The notes beneath the pieces are model-generated. The model searched no databases. It had not been told where the DNA came from and saw nothing but the letters and a program-made list of their open reading frames with translations. This document shows, in pieces, positions 28,358 to 37,348 of a stretch of 64,000 nucleotides of DNA. The stretch is from Marinobacter sp. LV10R510-11A (GTDB lineage: Bacteria > Pseudomonadota > Gammaproteobacteria > Pseudomonadales > Oleiphilaceae). The stretch lies in the NCBI RefSeq assembly GCF_900215155.1, contig NZ_LT907980.1, forward strand, positions 2,790,001 through 2,854,000, read 5' to 3'. Each line of letters begins with the position of its first letter. The first letter of the stretch is position 1. The position numbers and the translations under genes are program-made.

Positions 28358-29329
28358 ATGTCTGCAAAACAACAGCTCGGAAGCCTGGTTAGGGACTTCC
28401 AAAAAAAACGCCCTTTACGCGCAGGGTCTCTGATCATCACAACCTACGGCGACATCATTCACCCGCGTGGCGGCAATGTGTGGCTGGGCAGCCTGATGAA
28501 ACTGCTCACACCCATGGGCGTGAGTGAGCGGCTTGTGCGCACCTCAGTTTACAGACTGGTTCAGGAAAGCTGGCTACAAACAGAGAAAGTGGGCCGGTGC
28601 AGCTATTACAGCGTTACCGGCGCGGGCCTGAGGCGATTCCAGCAAGCATTCGAGCATGTTTACACTCTCGGCACAGACGATTGGAACGGCAGTTGGTGCC
28701 TGGTTTTTCTTAACCAGCTGGAACCGGAAACCCGGGCCAAAGTGCGTGAAGAGCTAAAATGGCTGAGCTTCGGCAGCATGGCTTCGGGTGTAATGGAGCA
28801 TCCGCGTTTTACACGCCACGAGTTGGTGCCCCTGCTTCAAGAATGGGGCGCTCTGGAAGACACCATCGTGATGCAGACCCAACCCCTGGAACAGCGAAGC
28901 CCCCGAGCTTTGCGCAGGCAAGTGAAGGAAAGCTGGAACCTAGACGAACTTGGCTTTCGCTACAAGCGCTTCCTGGAAAAATTTCGGCCGCTGTGGCGAG
29001 AGATCAGCACCAACGACAACCTAAGCCCGGAAGATTGCGTGACTGCTCGCATATTACTGATTCACGAATACCGAAAAATACTGCTGCGGGACCCGCTGCT
29101 GCCCGACGAACTCCTGCCTGGCGACTGGGAAGGGCGCAGTGCCAAACAGCTTTGCCGCAACTTGTACCGTGCTATATACAGTCGCTCTGATGAGTATTTA
29201 GCGAGCGTTTTGGAAAATGCTTCAGGCCCGCTGCCCGGCCCGAGCCCAGGTTTTTATCGTCGCTTTGGCGGCCTCGCGGACGAAAATACAGCCGATAACA
29301 ACCCTGCTGTCGCAGAAGAGTCTGCCTGA
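28358..29329 (+). CDS. paaX: PaaX, phenylacetyl-CoA-responsive repressor
   Basis: 323 residues, close to the usual PaaX length. N-terminal winged-helix part with the family stretch RAGSLIITTYGDIIHPRGG and VRTSVYRLVQESWLQ (recognition region), followed by the PaaX C-terminal domain (WNGSWCLVFL, HEYRKILLRDPLLPDELLPG). Known PaaX proteins bind paa promoters and are released by phenylacetyl-CoA. It is divergent from the importer operon, and three matching operators are present in this window. Confidence 0.93.
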   Translation: MSAKQQLGSLVRDFQKKRPLRAGSLIITTYGDIIHPRGGNVWLGSLMKLLTPMGVSERLVRTSVYRLVQESWLQTEKVGRCSYYSVTGAGLRRFQQAFEHVYTLGTDDWNGSWCLVFLNQLEPETRAKVREELKWLSFGSMASGVMEHPRFTRHELVPLLQEWGALEDTIVMQTQPLEQRSPRALRRQVKESWNLDELGFRYKRFLEKFRPLWREISTNDNLSPEDCVTARILLIHEYRKILLRDPLLPDELLPGDWEGRSAKQLCRNLYRAIYSRSDEYLASVLENASGPLPGPSPGFYRRFGGLADENTADNNPAVAEESA

Positions 29330-29349
29330 GCACCGTAAAACAGGGCGAC

Positions 29350-29530
29350 TTACGGCCGGCCCTGATCGGGGCGACTGTAGTCACAGACACCGCCAGGGAA
29401 GATTCCGTTCAGTCGTGCAGTTTCCTCCCCAGTAAACGAGACACCGGCGTAGGTGCCGTCTGTTAGTGCCGTTTCGACGGCCTTAAGAGCGCACTTGAAA
29501 ACACTGCCTTCGATCGGCCCGCCAGCGAAC
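29350..29530 (-). other. Out-of-frame C-terminal tail of the DUF6351 gene
   Basis: In the frame shifted by one base, the minus strand reads AGGPIEGSVFKCALKAV and ends FPGGVCDYSRPDQGRP. It looks like the natural C-terminus of the lipoprotein gene (about 59 residues). A single extra G on the + strand at about 29527 would explain the break, either a real mutation or a sequence error. Confidence 0.65.
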
Positions 29531-31402
29531 CATGCGTGATGTAGTGTAGGTCTCGAACTTCTCGATACAGGCGCCATCAGGCTGATAGCCAAGAATACCG
29601 TTCCAGACACCATCTCCCGTTGGGTCTGAACTCTTATCCGGCTTCGGTTCTTTCGGATTCGAGGTGTCAGTCGGCCGGGTATCGGTAAACCAGATTACCT
29701 GATTGTCGGCATTCCCCATTTTGTTGATGATGCGCTGGCGAACAGAGAAGGATTGGTGGCTGTTGTGCATATCCAACACCTCCTCTAGGTAATGCCGCGA
29801 GTCGATTACCGGCATATTCAACTCACCGTCAAACTCCATGCCGGATTCATAGGCGGCCTGAATGGCTTTCAGGTCGCCCTTTGTGCGCGGTGCTGGTTGG
29901 GCGCCATCTGGGCTCAGGTTCATGTTACGGAAGCTCCAGGGATCGAATTCGACGCGGCCTGCCTGGACATCTTCCTCTGAGCCAATGAAAGGAAACCCCT
30001 CCTGCACCATTTCAGAAGGGTGCTTCCAGCCGCCAATCTGGGCGTTCAGCTTCAGAAACTCGTCTCGGGTAATATTGCTATCACGTAACGCTCCGAGCCC
30101 ATACTGCACACCCACGTTGTCATCCAGAGTGCGAGGGTTTCCGTTCTCATCGACACCGTAGATATTTCTCAGGTCGTCGTAGTGACTCCATTGAACGGTT
30201 TTCATCACACCATCGGGCTGCATCAGTTGTTGGTTACGGGCCTCTCCGAACGACGGGTTCATCACCAACGGTGTCAAACCGCGCCATGCGGGTACGCATT
30301 CGGTCATTCCCGGGGCCGTGCTGAACCCCAGCATGGTCTTCGCCTCCGCAAACGGATCCGTATAAGCATCGGTGGCATTCAGGCCCACAAGCCAGGTTCG
30401 GTTAGTGGTTGTCTGCCATTTGGCGTTGTCTTTGTCAGTGACATCCATGTAGTACTCCAGCAGGTCGGGATGGTTCTGGGAGTAAACATACTGCTGAATA
30501 CCGCCCCCAGAGCCGCCAATGGCCACGGTATAGTCGGGCACGCCGAAGCGTTTGATGAAGTGCTCTTTCACCATCAGCGCCGTTTCGCCGCCTTCAAAAT
30601 GAAACAGAAGCCGTCCGTTCCAGTTTTCAGTGGCTGCATCATCGGTTTCGTCTCCCAACGATGCCAAGGTGGCAAAGCTGTAGATAAACCGGTTAATGGT
30701 GCCCCGCTCCTGCCGCACGATGAAATCAACGGTGCGGCCATCGGTGAGCTCTGTGGTCGCCATATCCGCAGGCCGGGAGCCGTCATCGGGCAAGGGAGCC
30801 CAGTTTCCTTCGGTCGTGCGATAAACAAACTCCACGTAGGAGTCAATCGAGCAGTCCTTGCTTAAACCAATCTGGTTATCGCTGCTATCCATAACCGGAA
30901 AGCCGGCATCACCGATGGTATCTACTAGGGGCTGCTTATTTAGTTCTGTGGTGACCGTACAAACGAATGGATACTGATGCGGCCCCGAGAAAATTGGCCC
31001 AGTTACTGGGTAAGCCTTCAGCGTAAGATCACTTAGCGGCCCGTAGTCAACATGATGGAGTTCCAACCGATTTTCACCCTGGGAAAGCCCTGCCACAAGA
31101 ATTTCCGGGCCATTACGTCCCTCTCGTAGCACGGGGCTGATTTTGGCGTCATTAAGCCAGAACTCCAGGTTGTTCTTTTCGGCTGCAATCGTGGCAGGCT
31201 CGCCTTCAAGGCCAATCAGCACAGTATCACCACTGACTTGATCTGGAGCGCTGGACAGGCTGGTGAGATCAAGATCTGGCGGGTTGTCGCCCGGCCCTGA
31301 TCCCGGTTCGGACGGGCTGTTGGATCCATCGAAGCAGCCGCTGAGCAGTAATGTTATAAAGCCTGTGGCCAAGCCAAACCGCGCTATTTTACTGTTACGC
31401 AT
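29483..31402 (-). CDS. DUF6351-family lipoprotein, 3' end frameshifted
   Basis: 639 residues as read. The N-terminus is a lipoprotein signal with lipobox LLLSGC (Cys23), so it is probably membrane anchored. The rest matches the DUF6351 family as I remember it, with a hydrolase-like elbow AIGGSGGGIQQ. The last residues after TSRM (VRWRADRRQ onward) do not fit. Removing one base near 29527 restores VAGGPIEGSVFKC and continues to a stop at 29350. The function of the family is not known to me; an esterase or depolymerase role is possible from the GxSxG motif. Confidence 0.8.
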   Translation of the reverse strand: MRNSKIARFGLATGFITLLLSGCFDGSNSPSEPGSGPGDNPPDLDLTSLSSAPDQVSGDTVLIGLEGEPATIAAEKNNLEFWLNDAKISPVLREGRNGPEILVAGLSQGENRLELHHVDYGPLSDLTLKAYPVTGPIFSGPHQYPFVCTVTTELNKQPLVDTIGDAGFPVMDSSDNQIGLSKDCSIDSYVEFVYRTTEGNWAPLPDDGSRPADMATTELTDGRTVDFIVRQERGTINRFIYSFATLASLGDETDDAATENWNGRLLFHFEGGETALMVKEHFIKRFGVPDYTVAIGGSGGGIQQYVYSQNHPDLLEYYMDVTDKDNAKWQTTTNRTWLVGLNATDAYTDPFAEAKTMLGFSTAPGMTECVPAWRGLTPLVMNPSFGEARNQQLMQPDGVMKTVQWSHYDDLRNIYGVDENGNPRTLDDNVGVQYGLGALRDSNITRDEFLKLNAQIGGWKHPSEMVQEGFPFIGSEEDVQAGRVEFDPWSFRNMNLSPDGAQPAPRTKGDLKAIQAAYESGMEFDGELNMPVIDSRHYLEEVLDMHNSHQSFSVRQRIINKMGNADNQVIWFTDTRPTDTSNPKEPKPDKSSDPTGDGVWNGILGYQPDGACIEKFETYTTSRMVRWRADRRQCFQVRS

Positions 31403-31611
31403 AACAATCTCTTCCTTGTTGTATTGTCGTTGGGCGTATCAGCGAGTATAGAAGCGGAAGGGGTATTGCGACAGAAACAGATTAAGGAAAAATCTCAAGA
31501 TCGTCACACTTCATCAAACAGTTGGCGTGATTTATCAATTATCGCACCGCGAGTTTCAGTAGCATCCCTCAACACTAAACAGACCGACCATCAGTCCCGG
31601 AGATTTGTGCG

Positions 31612-32436
31612 ATGAAAACCTACAACCACGTGATGATTACCGGTGGCGGCAGTGGCTTAGGCTTGGGTATGGCGTTGAGGTATCTGAAGCGGGGCTGCCA
31701 GGTGTCTGTGCTCGATATCACTATGTCTAATGAAAGCCACGGCCAGCTAGATGTGGCCGCCGGCGATGGGCAAACTTCCTGGCAATTCCACACTACAGAT
31801 ATTACCGATTTTGATCAGACTCAGGCATCCATTTTGGCGGCTGTGGATATCTTTGGCGCCCCCGACCTTGCCATCAACTCCGCCGGTGTGGTGATTAACA
31901 AAGCGTTTGTGGACATGGAGCCCAGCGAGTTTCGCCGGGTTGTCGACATCAACCTTAACGGCAGCTACCACTTTGCTAAAGCCGTGCTGCCAACCATGCA
32001 GCCCGGCAGCCGGCTGGCGTTGGTGGCGTCCATTGCCGGCCTTACCAGCAACTACGCTTACGCTGCCTATGGCGCGTCGAAATTCGGCGTAGTGGGTCTA
32101 GCCACCACCCTGCGCTACGAATATGAGCCTCAAGGCATTCATATAAGCTGCATCTGCCCGCCAGAAGTCAAAACACCCATGGTGGCAAAGGAGCTTGAGG
32201 ATGGAAATCCTGTGTCCCTTGAGCTCAAAGCACTGGCGGGCTCACTGGAGCCTGACAGCGCCTGCGACCAAATTGTTGCGGGGTTAGATGCCGGACGTTG
32301 GCAGATTATCCCAGGTTTATCTGGCAAGTTGACGGCCTTTGGTGCGCGCTATCTGCCCGGGCCGTTCAATGCGATTATGCTGCGACTGATAGGCAGAGCC
32401 CTGCGTAGACATGGGGTGCACAAAGATACGGCTTAG
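31612..32436 (+). CDS. Short-chain dehydrogenase/reductase (SDR)
   Basis: 274-residue classical SDR: cofactor motif TGGGSGLGLG near the N-terminus, NSAG, catalytic Ser in VASIAG and the YGASK active site (Tyr-x-x-x-Lys). An Asp in VLDIT after the second strand suggests NAD preference. The C-terminal part is longer than usual and has a basic, hydrophobic end (MLRLIGRALRRHG) that might associate with membrane, as in 3-ketosphinganine-reductase-like SDRs. Substrate unknown. Convergent with the AraC gene. Confidence 0.85.
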   Translation: MKTYNHVMITGGGSGLGLGMALRYLKRGCQVSVLDITMSNESHGQLDVAAGDGQTSWQFHTTDITDFDQTQASILAAVDIFGAPDLAINSAGVVINKAFVDMEPSEFRRVVDINLNGSYHFAKAVLPTMQPGSRLALVASIAGLTSNYAYAAYGASKFGVVGLATTLRYEYEPQGIHISCICPPEVKTPMVAKELEDGNPVSLELKALAGSLEPDSACDQIVAGLDAGRWQIIPGLSGKLTAFGARYLPGPFNAIMLRLIGRALRRHGVHKDTA

Positions 32437-32448
32437 CCTTTAAGCTCT

Positions 32449-33507
32449 CTAATTTTTAACCCAAGCGGGCAGCTTCCGCCGAGTGACCAGCCGGCGGGAT
32501 GACGTATTAATACCTTCGTCTTTACGCCACTGCCTTGGGCTTTTGCCATACCAGCGATGAAAAGCTCGGGAGAACGCCACAAGATCCCCATAACCCAGCA
32601 TGCCCGAAAGCTGGGTGAGGTTGACATCAGACTCCCTCAGATAGCGCGTTGCCATGTTCTTTCGCGTATTTTCCAGCAACCGCTGAAAGCTGGTTCCCTC
32701 ATCTGCCAGGTGCCGCTGCAACGTTCGGCGGCTGAGCATCATGTAATCTGCCACTTGCTCTACCGTCACCCGCCCATTTGGCAAAAAACTGCTGATCAGA
32801 TGCTGCACATAGGCTGGCAGCTCCTTTAGAGACATCTTGTCCAACTTCTCCATATGCTGCCGCATCAAGCTGTGGAGTACAGGGTCAGACTCACTCAGAG
32901 GTGCACTTAGACAACCCACATCGAATACGCAGCCATTGGTCTCACTATTAAACTGCGGTACCAAGCCCAGCAATCGCCGGTAATTGGCAAGATCGGCTCC
33001 CGGGGCACTTTGCAGATAAACCGCACTGGGCTGCCAGCTCTTACCCAGTAGGGTATGCAGCAATTGTTTGCCCACGCCTATAGCCAACTCAATCGCCTGC
33101 CGGCCGGTCGCTTCGCTCTCCAAGGTCGGTTTATAGCTCAACACGACTAGGCTGCCGTGTTGTTCAATGGTCACTAGAGCACCACTGGAGTGCAGGTGAT
33201 AGAAGTCTGTTAGCTCGATCAAGGATTCCAGAACCGTTTGGGCGTTTTTAAGCAGATACAGCAAAGGGCCAAATATATCGACACCCTGAAATAACCCATA
33301 CTCTAGCCCAAACAGAGGGTTACCCGATTTACTCGCACACAGTTCCATCAGCTTCTCAACGCGCTGATAAGAGATCAGGCTTTCTGGATGCTCGAGTACA
33401 TCGCCCGGCAAGCCAGCGAGTTCCAGCATCTGCTGATAATTCAGCCCGTTTTGTGTCGCAAACTCATCGAAACGGGCAAGGGATGAGGCACGTGAGAATT
33501 GAGTCAT
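32449..33507 (-). CDS. AraC-family transcriptional regulator
   Basis: 352 residues from the ATG at 33507 (the frame opens earlier at a TTG). N-terminal OruR/AraC-type sensing domain, C-terminal helix-turn-helix pair in VADYMMLSRRTLQRHLADEG and LSGMLGYGDLVAFSRAFHRW. Divergent from the cytochrome/beta-propeller gene; a 21-bp-spaced direct repeat in the gap (33528-33559) is its likely binding site. Confidence 0.88.
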   Translation of the reverse strand: MTQFSRASSLARFDEFATQNGLNYQQMLELAGLPGDVLEHPESLISYQRVEKLMELCASKSGNPLFGLEYGLFQGVDIFGPLLYLLKNAQTVLESLIELTDFYHLHSSGALVTIEQHGSLVVLSYKPTLESEATGRQAIELAIGVGKQLLHTLLGKSWQPSAVYLQSAPGADLANYRRLLGLVPQFNSETNGCVFDVGCLSAPLSESDPVLHSLMRQHMEKLDKMSLKELPAYVQHLISSFLPNGRVTVEQVADYMMLSRRTLQRHLADEGTSFQRLLENTRKNMATRYLRESDVNLTQLSGMLGYGDLVAFSRAFHRWYGKSPRQWRKDEGINTSSRRLVTRRKLPAWVKN

Positions 33508-33527
33508 AAAGGCAGCATCCGATACTT

Positions 33528-33594
33528 TGGCGCAAAAAATCAAGTTTATGGCGCGAAAAGCAATGTTAGAGCAAGAAAATTAGGCGATTATGAG
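33528..33594 (+). promoter_or_regulatory. AraC-type operator and promoter of the cytochrome/propeller gene
   Basis: TGGCGCAAAA (33528-33537) and TGGCGCGAAA (33549-33558) are direct repeats offset by 21 bp. Directly downstream lie a possible -35 TTAGAG (33566-33571), a 17-nt spacer and a -10 TATGAG (33589-33594). The repeat thus sits just upstream of the -35, where an AraC activator would act. Confidence 0.6.
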
Positions 33595-33651
33595 TGCACT
33601 ATTCGATACACCCCATGTAAGCAACACCGCAAGTCTGCGAGGGCGAACATC

Positions 33652-35475
33652 ATGACAATAAAAAAACTCCACACACTCATTTTACCGTTAGCACTGACAT
33701 TGCTAGCTGCCCAGGCGCACGCTGCCTCTGTTCAACTCTCCGGCCAGGTCACCCTGGCTGACCTAGCGCCGGAAGGTGAACCAACCAACGCGGCGGATTC
33801 GGTGCCAGATAGCGTTGTTGTGGGCGGTGCCATGATTACCGTCACCGATAGCCGCGGCGTTTCTGTCACCACCTATTCCGCCGCAAATGGCGCTTGGGAA
33901 CTCAAGCAAGACTCCCTGCAACCGCCACTGACCCTGCGTGCCCGAGCCGGTGCCGCCTACGCCGATACCACGCTGAACATCGAACCCGGCGCTCAGTCGT
34001 CTATAATACTGCAATTAGAGAAGCTCACCGACCCAAAGGCTATCTCAGCGCGCCTTACTGCCAGCGCCCACGCTTCAGCTGTAGATTGGCAGGATGCGGA
34101 CACAAAACAAGATTTCATCAGCCAGTGTCATTTCTGCCACCAGATTGGTAACGCCTCCACCCGCGTAGAAAAAACCGAAGAACAGTGGCGCGACACTCTT
34201 GAGCGCATGCAGGGTTATGGCGCAATGCTGACCTGGCAGAACGAAGACGATTTTGCCAAAACCCTCTCGGCCAACTTTAACGGCGAGCCGGTTCCGGCGG
34301 TGCGCACCTTAGAGATGCACGACGGCCTTCCAGGGTCGGTGATGCGGGAATGGTCTTTTGGCGGGCCAATCAACTATGTTCACGACATTGAAATCAGCAA
34401 GGAAGATGGGCTTATTTACGGCGTGGATATGAGCGCGGATAAAATCTGGATTCTCGATCGCACGACGAACGAGATTGAAGATGTTCAGTGGCCTGCCAAC
34501 GATCTTCCCCTAGGCGGCATGTTTGCCGGAGCCGTGGCACCGCTAGGCACGTTTGCGGCCTACCACGGCCCCCACTCGATTATTGAAGGGCCAAAGGGCA
34601 AGCTGTACACCACCAACTCACTGGCCTCTGAAATCGGCATTTTCGACCCAAAAACCCGAGAAACGGACTTTGTAAAACTCGGTGGCGACACGGTGTACCC
34701 ACACACTTTGAGATTCGATGACCAGGGCATTTTGTGGTTCACCGTGGCGCTGTCTAATCAGGTTGGCCGACTGGATCCTGAGACCCGCGAGTTCACCATT
34801 ATTGACCTACCCTCCAATGGCGCCTGGCGCTGGGTGGCCGATGCCATGCTGCCAACCATACTCAAGGTGGCCTCCTGGTTCGGCAAAGAGGATATGCACG
34901 TAGCGCTTTCCCATCACAAGATAACCGGCGAAGGCCGCGATGTGCTTAACCTGCCCTATGGCATAGACGTTAACCCGATCGACGGCATGATCTGGTACTC
35001 AAAGCTGTACGCAGGCCGTATTGGCAAGATAGACCCAAAAACCCTTGAAGTAACCGAATTCGAGACCCCCTACCCGGCACCCAGGCGCCTGCGGTTTGCA
35101 AAGGATGGCACCCTGTGGATCCCGTCTTTTGAAAGCGGTGTGCTGATGAAGTTTGACCCAGCAACCGAGACATTTACTAAAAGCTACGAGCTTCCGGTAC
35201 TGGCCAAGGGCGAATATGAAACGCCCTATGCAGTTGCGGTGGAGCCGAGCACACAGCACGTGTGGATTGCCGCCAATATGTCGGACCGCATACTGCGTTT
35301 CGATCCAGTAGCTGAAACCTTTCAGGCCTACCCGAGCCCGACCCGGGTAACCTTTCTGCGGGACTTTATTTTCACTCCAGACGGCGACGTATGCACCAGT
35401 AACGCAAACCTGCCCGCCAGCGCCATTGAAGGTGGACGCGCAAAGTTCATGTGCCTGACACCTGCCCGCAACTGA
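33652..35475 (+). CDS. Periplasmic c-type cytochrome with Vgb-like beta-propeller
   Basis: 607 residues from the ATG at 33652 (the frame is open to 33499, but this start begins the signal peptide TIKKLHTLILPLALTLLAAQ). Parts in order: a carboxypeptidase-regulatory-like beta-sandwich (about 28-125), a haem c segment with CHFCH (159-163), and a propeller (about 225-600) with repeats of the virginiamycin B lyase/SMP-30 sort (DKIWILDRTTNEIEDVQWP, GRLDPETREFTIIDLPSNG). Probably a periplasmic electron-donating dehydrogenase or lactonase-like enzyme; substrate unknown. An AraC regulator is divergent. Confidence 0.82.
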   Translation: MTIKKLHTLILPLALTLLAAQAHAASVQLSGQVTLADLAPEGEPTNAADSVPDSVVVGGAMITVTDSRGVSVTTYSAANGAWELKQDSLQPPLTLRARAGAAYADTTLNIEPGAQSSIILQLEKLTDPKAISARLTASAHASAVDWQDADTKQDFISQCHFCHQIGNASTRVEKTEEQWRDTLERMQGYGAMLTWQNEDDFAKTLSANFNGEPVPAVRTLEMHDGLPGSVMREWSFGGPINYVHDIEISKEDGLIYGVDMSADKIWILDRTTNEIEDVQWPANDLPLGGMFAGAVAPLGTFAAYHGPHSIIEGPKGKLYTTNSLASEIGIFDPKTRETDFVKLGGDTVYPHTLRFDDQGILWFTVALSNQVGRLDPETREFTIIDLPSNGAWRWVADAMLPTILKVASWFGKEDMHVALSHHKITGEGRDVLNLPYGIDVNPIDGMIWYSKLYAGRIGKIDPKTLEVTEFETPYPAPRRLRFAKDGTLWIPSFESGVLMKFDPATETFTKSYELPVLAKGEYETPYAVAVEPSTQHVWIAANMSDRILRFDPVAETFQAYPSPTRVTFLRDFIFTPDGDVCTSNANLPASAIEGGRAKFMCLTPARN

Positions 35476-35492
35476 TTCTCGGCACCTAATTT

Positions 35493-35542
35493 ACCCTGAC
35501 AGCTGGTTGAGTTTTCGCTCTCCTTCAACTGGCTGTCAGGGT
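35493..35542 (+). terminator. Long hairpin after the cytochrome/propeller gene
   Basis: ACCCTGACAGCTGGTTGA (35493-35510) pairs with TTCAACTGGCTGTCAGGGT (35524-35542), allowing G-T pairs, around a short loop. It starts 17 nt past the stop. No T run follows, so termination may be weak or factor dependent. Confidence 0.5.
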
Positions 35543-35559
35543 GCTTCAACAGCCATTAC

Positions 35560-35573
35560 TTGATTTAGAACAA
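35560..35573 (+). promoter_or_regulatory. Candidate Anr/FNR box upstream of ccoN
   Basis: TTGAT-TTAG-AACAA matches the FNR/Anr consensus TTGAT-N4-ATCAA with one mismatch, 159 nt before the ccoN start. Low-oxygen control is usual for cbb3 oxidases. No clear -10 is seen at the ideal distance, so the call is tentative. Confidence 0.4.
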
Positions 35574-35731
35574 GCGCCACCATCGCCCCATCACCTCAGC
35601 CGCGTTATTGTAATGCGACTCTTCGTTACCTTCTAAGAAAATACAAATACAGCTGTTAAAGCCAGTATTCATTTGAATCATAATGCTGCCTGCCAGTAAG
35701 ATGTATTTGTAATGAATCAACAGGAAAACAT

Positions 35732-37348
35732 ATGACGCCTACCATCGCCATTCTCCTGATCATCACCTTCGTGCTCTCGACGGTTGGTCTGTTGCTGCTA
35801 ATTTGGTCTATCGCCAATAATCAGTTCAGCCACGGCGAGGAAGCCGCACGCACTATTTTCTCCCCCGGTGAGGAAGGCCACAGTGAAGACCCGGCGCGAG
35901 CTTCCGACCCGACCTTTACCGGCGACAACACTGAACAGGCAGCCGCCATCAAAGCACGTTGGTCCGCAGACCAGTCATCGAAAACGTCGGTGTTAACCTG
36001 GCTGAGTTCGTCGATTTTCTGGCTGCTTTTGGGCTCAGCTTTCGGCCTGATGTCGTCCATTAAAATGCATCTGCCGGAGTTTCTGGCCGCCAGTGAGTTT
36101 CTCACCTTCGGCCGGGTACGCCCTGTGCACCTGAACGCCGTCACTTACGGCTGGGCCTCCATGGCAGGCATTGGCGTGGCGCTTTTCCTGATCCCCCGGC
36201 TGTTCAAAACCTCTCTGGTCGGCGGAAAATATGCCGTATTTGGCGCTGCCATCTGGAATATCGGCCTGGTTCTCGGGCTGGTGGCTATTACGCTTGGCTT
36301 CTCCGACGGTGAGGAATGGTTGGAGTTTCCGTGGCAGATAGACATTCTGTTCGTGTTCGGCGGCGGTCTTTGCGCCATACCCTTGCTGTTAACCGCGGCC
36401 AACCGCCAGGTGGAGCATCTCTATGTAACCAGCTGGTATTTGATGGCTGCACTGGTGTGGTTTCCGATTCTGTTCCTGATTGCCAACCTGCCCTTTACTT
36501 TTCCCGGCGCATCCGGCGCCACCGTTAACTGGTGGTTCGCCCACAACGTTCTCGGGCTTTGGGTAACGCCCATAGGCATTGGTATTGCCTACTACATGAT
36601 TCCGAAAATCCTTGGCAGGCCGATTATCTCCTACCAACTGTCGCTGATCGGCTTCTGGTCGTTGGCGCTGTTCTACAGCCAAGTGGGCATTCACCACTTG
36701 ATTGGCGGGCCCATACCAACTTGGTTGGTTACCCTGTCGATCGTTCACAGTGTAATGATGTCGATTCCGGTCATTACCGTCGCTATTAACCACCACGGCA
36801 CCATGATGGGTAACTTCAGCCGCCTGAAAGACTCGCCCACCCTTCGTTTTGTGTGGATAGGCGCTCTTATGTATACGGTAGCGTCGCTCCAAGGCTCCAT
36901 GGAAGCGCTTCGCAGCGTTAACGTTATTACTCACTTTACCCACTACACCATCGCCCACGCGCACCTTGGTATGTATGCCTTCCTAAGCTTCATTCTGTTT
37001 GGCGCCGTGTATTTCATTATGCCGCGCCTCACCAATTGGGAATGGCCATGGCGCAGGCTGATCAGTCTGCATTTCTGGCTGGTGAGCGTCGGCATTGTAA
37101 TTTACGTGGTGTCGCTAACCGTTACTGGCTGGAAGCAGGGCGTGGCGCTGCTCGATGCCGCAATGCCCTTCATGGATATTGTGCGTATGACAATCCCCGG
37201 GCTTCAGGCACGCACCGTTGGTGGCACTCTGATGACCCTGGGGCACATAGTGTTTGCGTTCCACTTCGTTGCCATGCTTATGCACCGTGGCAACGCTCAA
37301 GAGCAACCAACACTGTTCCGCCCTGCTGTTAAGGAGGCCACACGATGA
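35732..37348 (+). CDS. ccoN: cbb3-type cytochrome c oxidase catalytic subunit CcoN with N-terminal CcoS-like segment
   Basis: 538 residues, about 60 longer than typical CcoN. Residues 1-50 (one helix then IWSIANNQFSHGEEAARTIF) match the short maturation protein CcoS, with its W-x5-QF motif. The rest is CcoN: His133 (low-spin haem), His271 (Cu-B), Tyr315 followed by His321-His322 with the spacing of the crosslinked tyrosine and Cu-B histidines, and HAH (409-411) for the two haems. AGGAA precedes the ATG. The WAGP of standard CcoN is replaced by SQVGI, marking a divergent branch. Overlaps ccoO by 4 nt. Confidence 0.88.
   Translation: MTPTIAILLIITFVLSTVGLLLLIWSIANNQFSHGEEAARTIFSPGEEGHSEDPARASDPTFTGDNTEQAAAIKARWSADQSSKTSVLTWLSSSIFWLLLGSAFGLMSSIKMHLPEFLAASEFLTFGRVRPVHLNAVTYGWASMAGIGVALFLIPRLFKTSLVGGKYAVFGAAIWNIGLVLGLVAITLGFSDGEEWLEFPWQIDILFVFGGGLCAIPLLLTAANRQVEHLYVTSWYLMAALVWFPILFLIANLPFTFPGASGATVNWWFAHNVLGLWVTPIGIGIAYYMIPKILGRPIISYQLSLIGFWSLALFYSQVGIHHLIGGPIPTWLVTLSIVHSVMMSIPVITVAINHHGTMMGNFSRLKDSPTLRFVWIGALMYTVASLQGSMEALRSVNVITHFTHYTIAHAHLGMYAFLSFILFGAVYFIMPRLTNWEWPWRRLISLHFWLVSVGIVIYVVSLTVTGWKQGVALLDAAMPFMDIVRMTIPGLQARTVGGTLMTLGHIVFAFHFVAMLMHRGNAQEQPTLFRPAVKEATR

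Noticed and set aside
35707..35720. Second FNR-like box (TTGTA-ATGA-ATCAA) close to the ccoN start
   Set aside because: Two mismatches in the left half and only 11 nt from the ATG, overlapping the ribosome site region; not a likely activation site.
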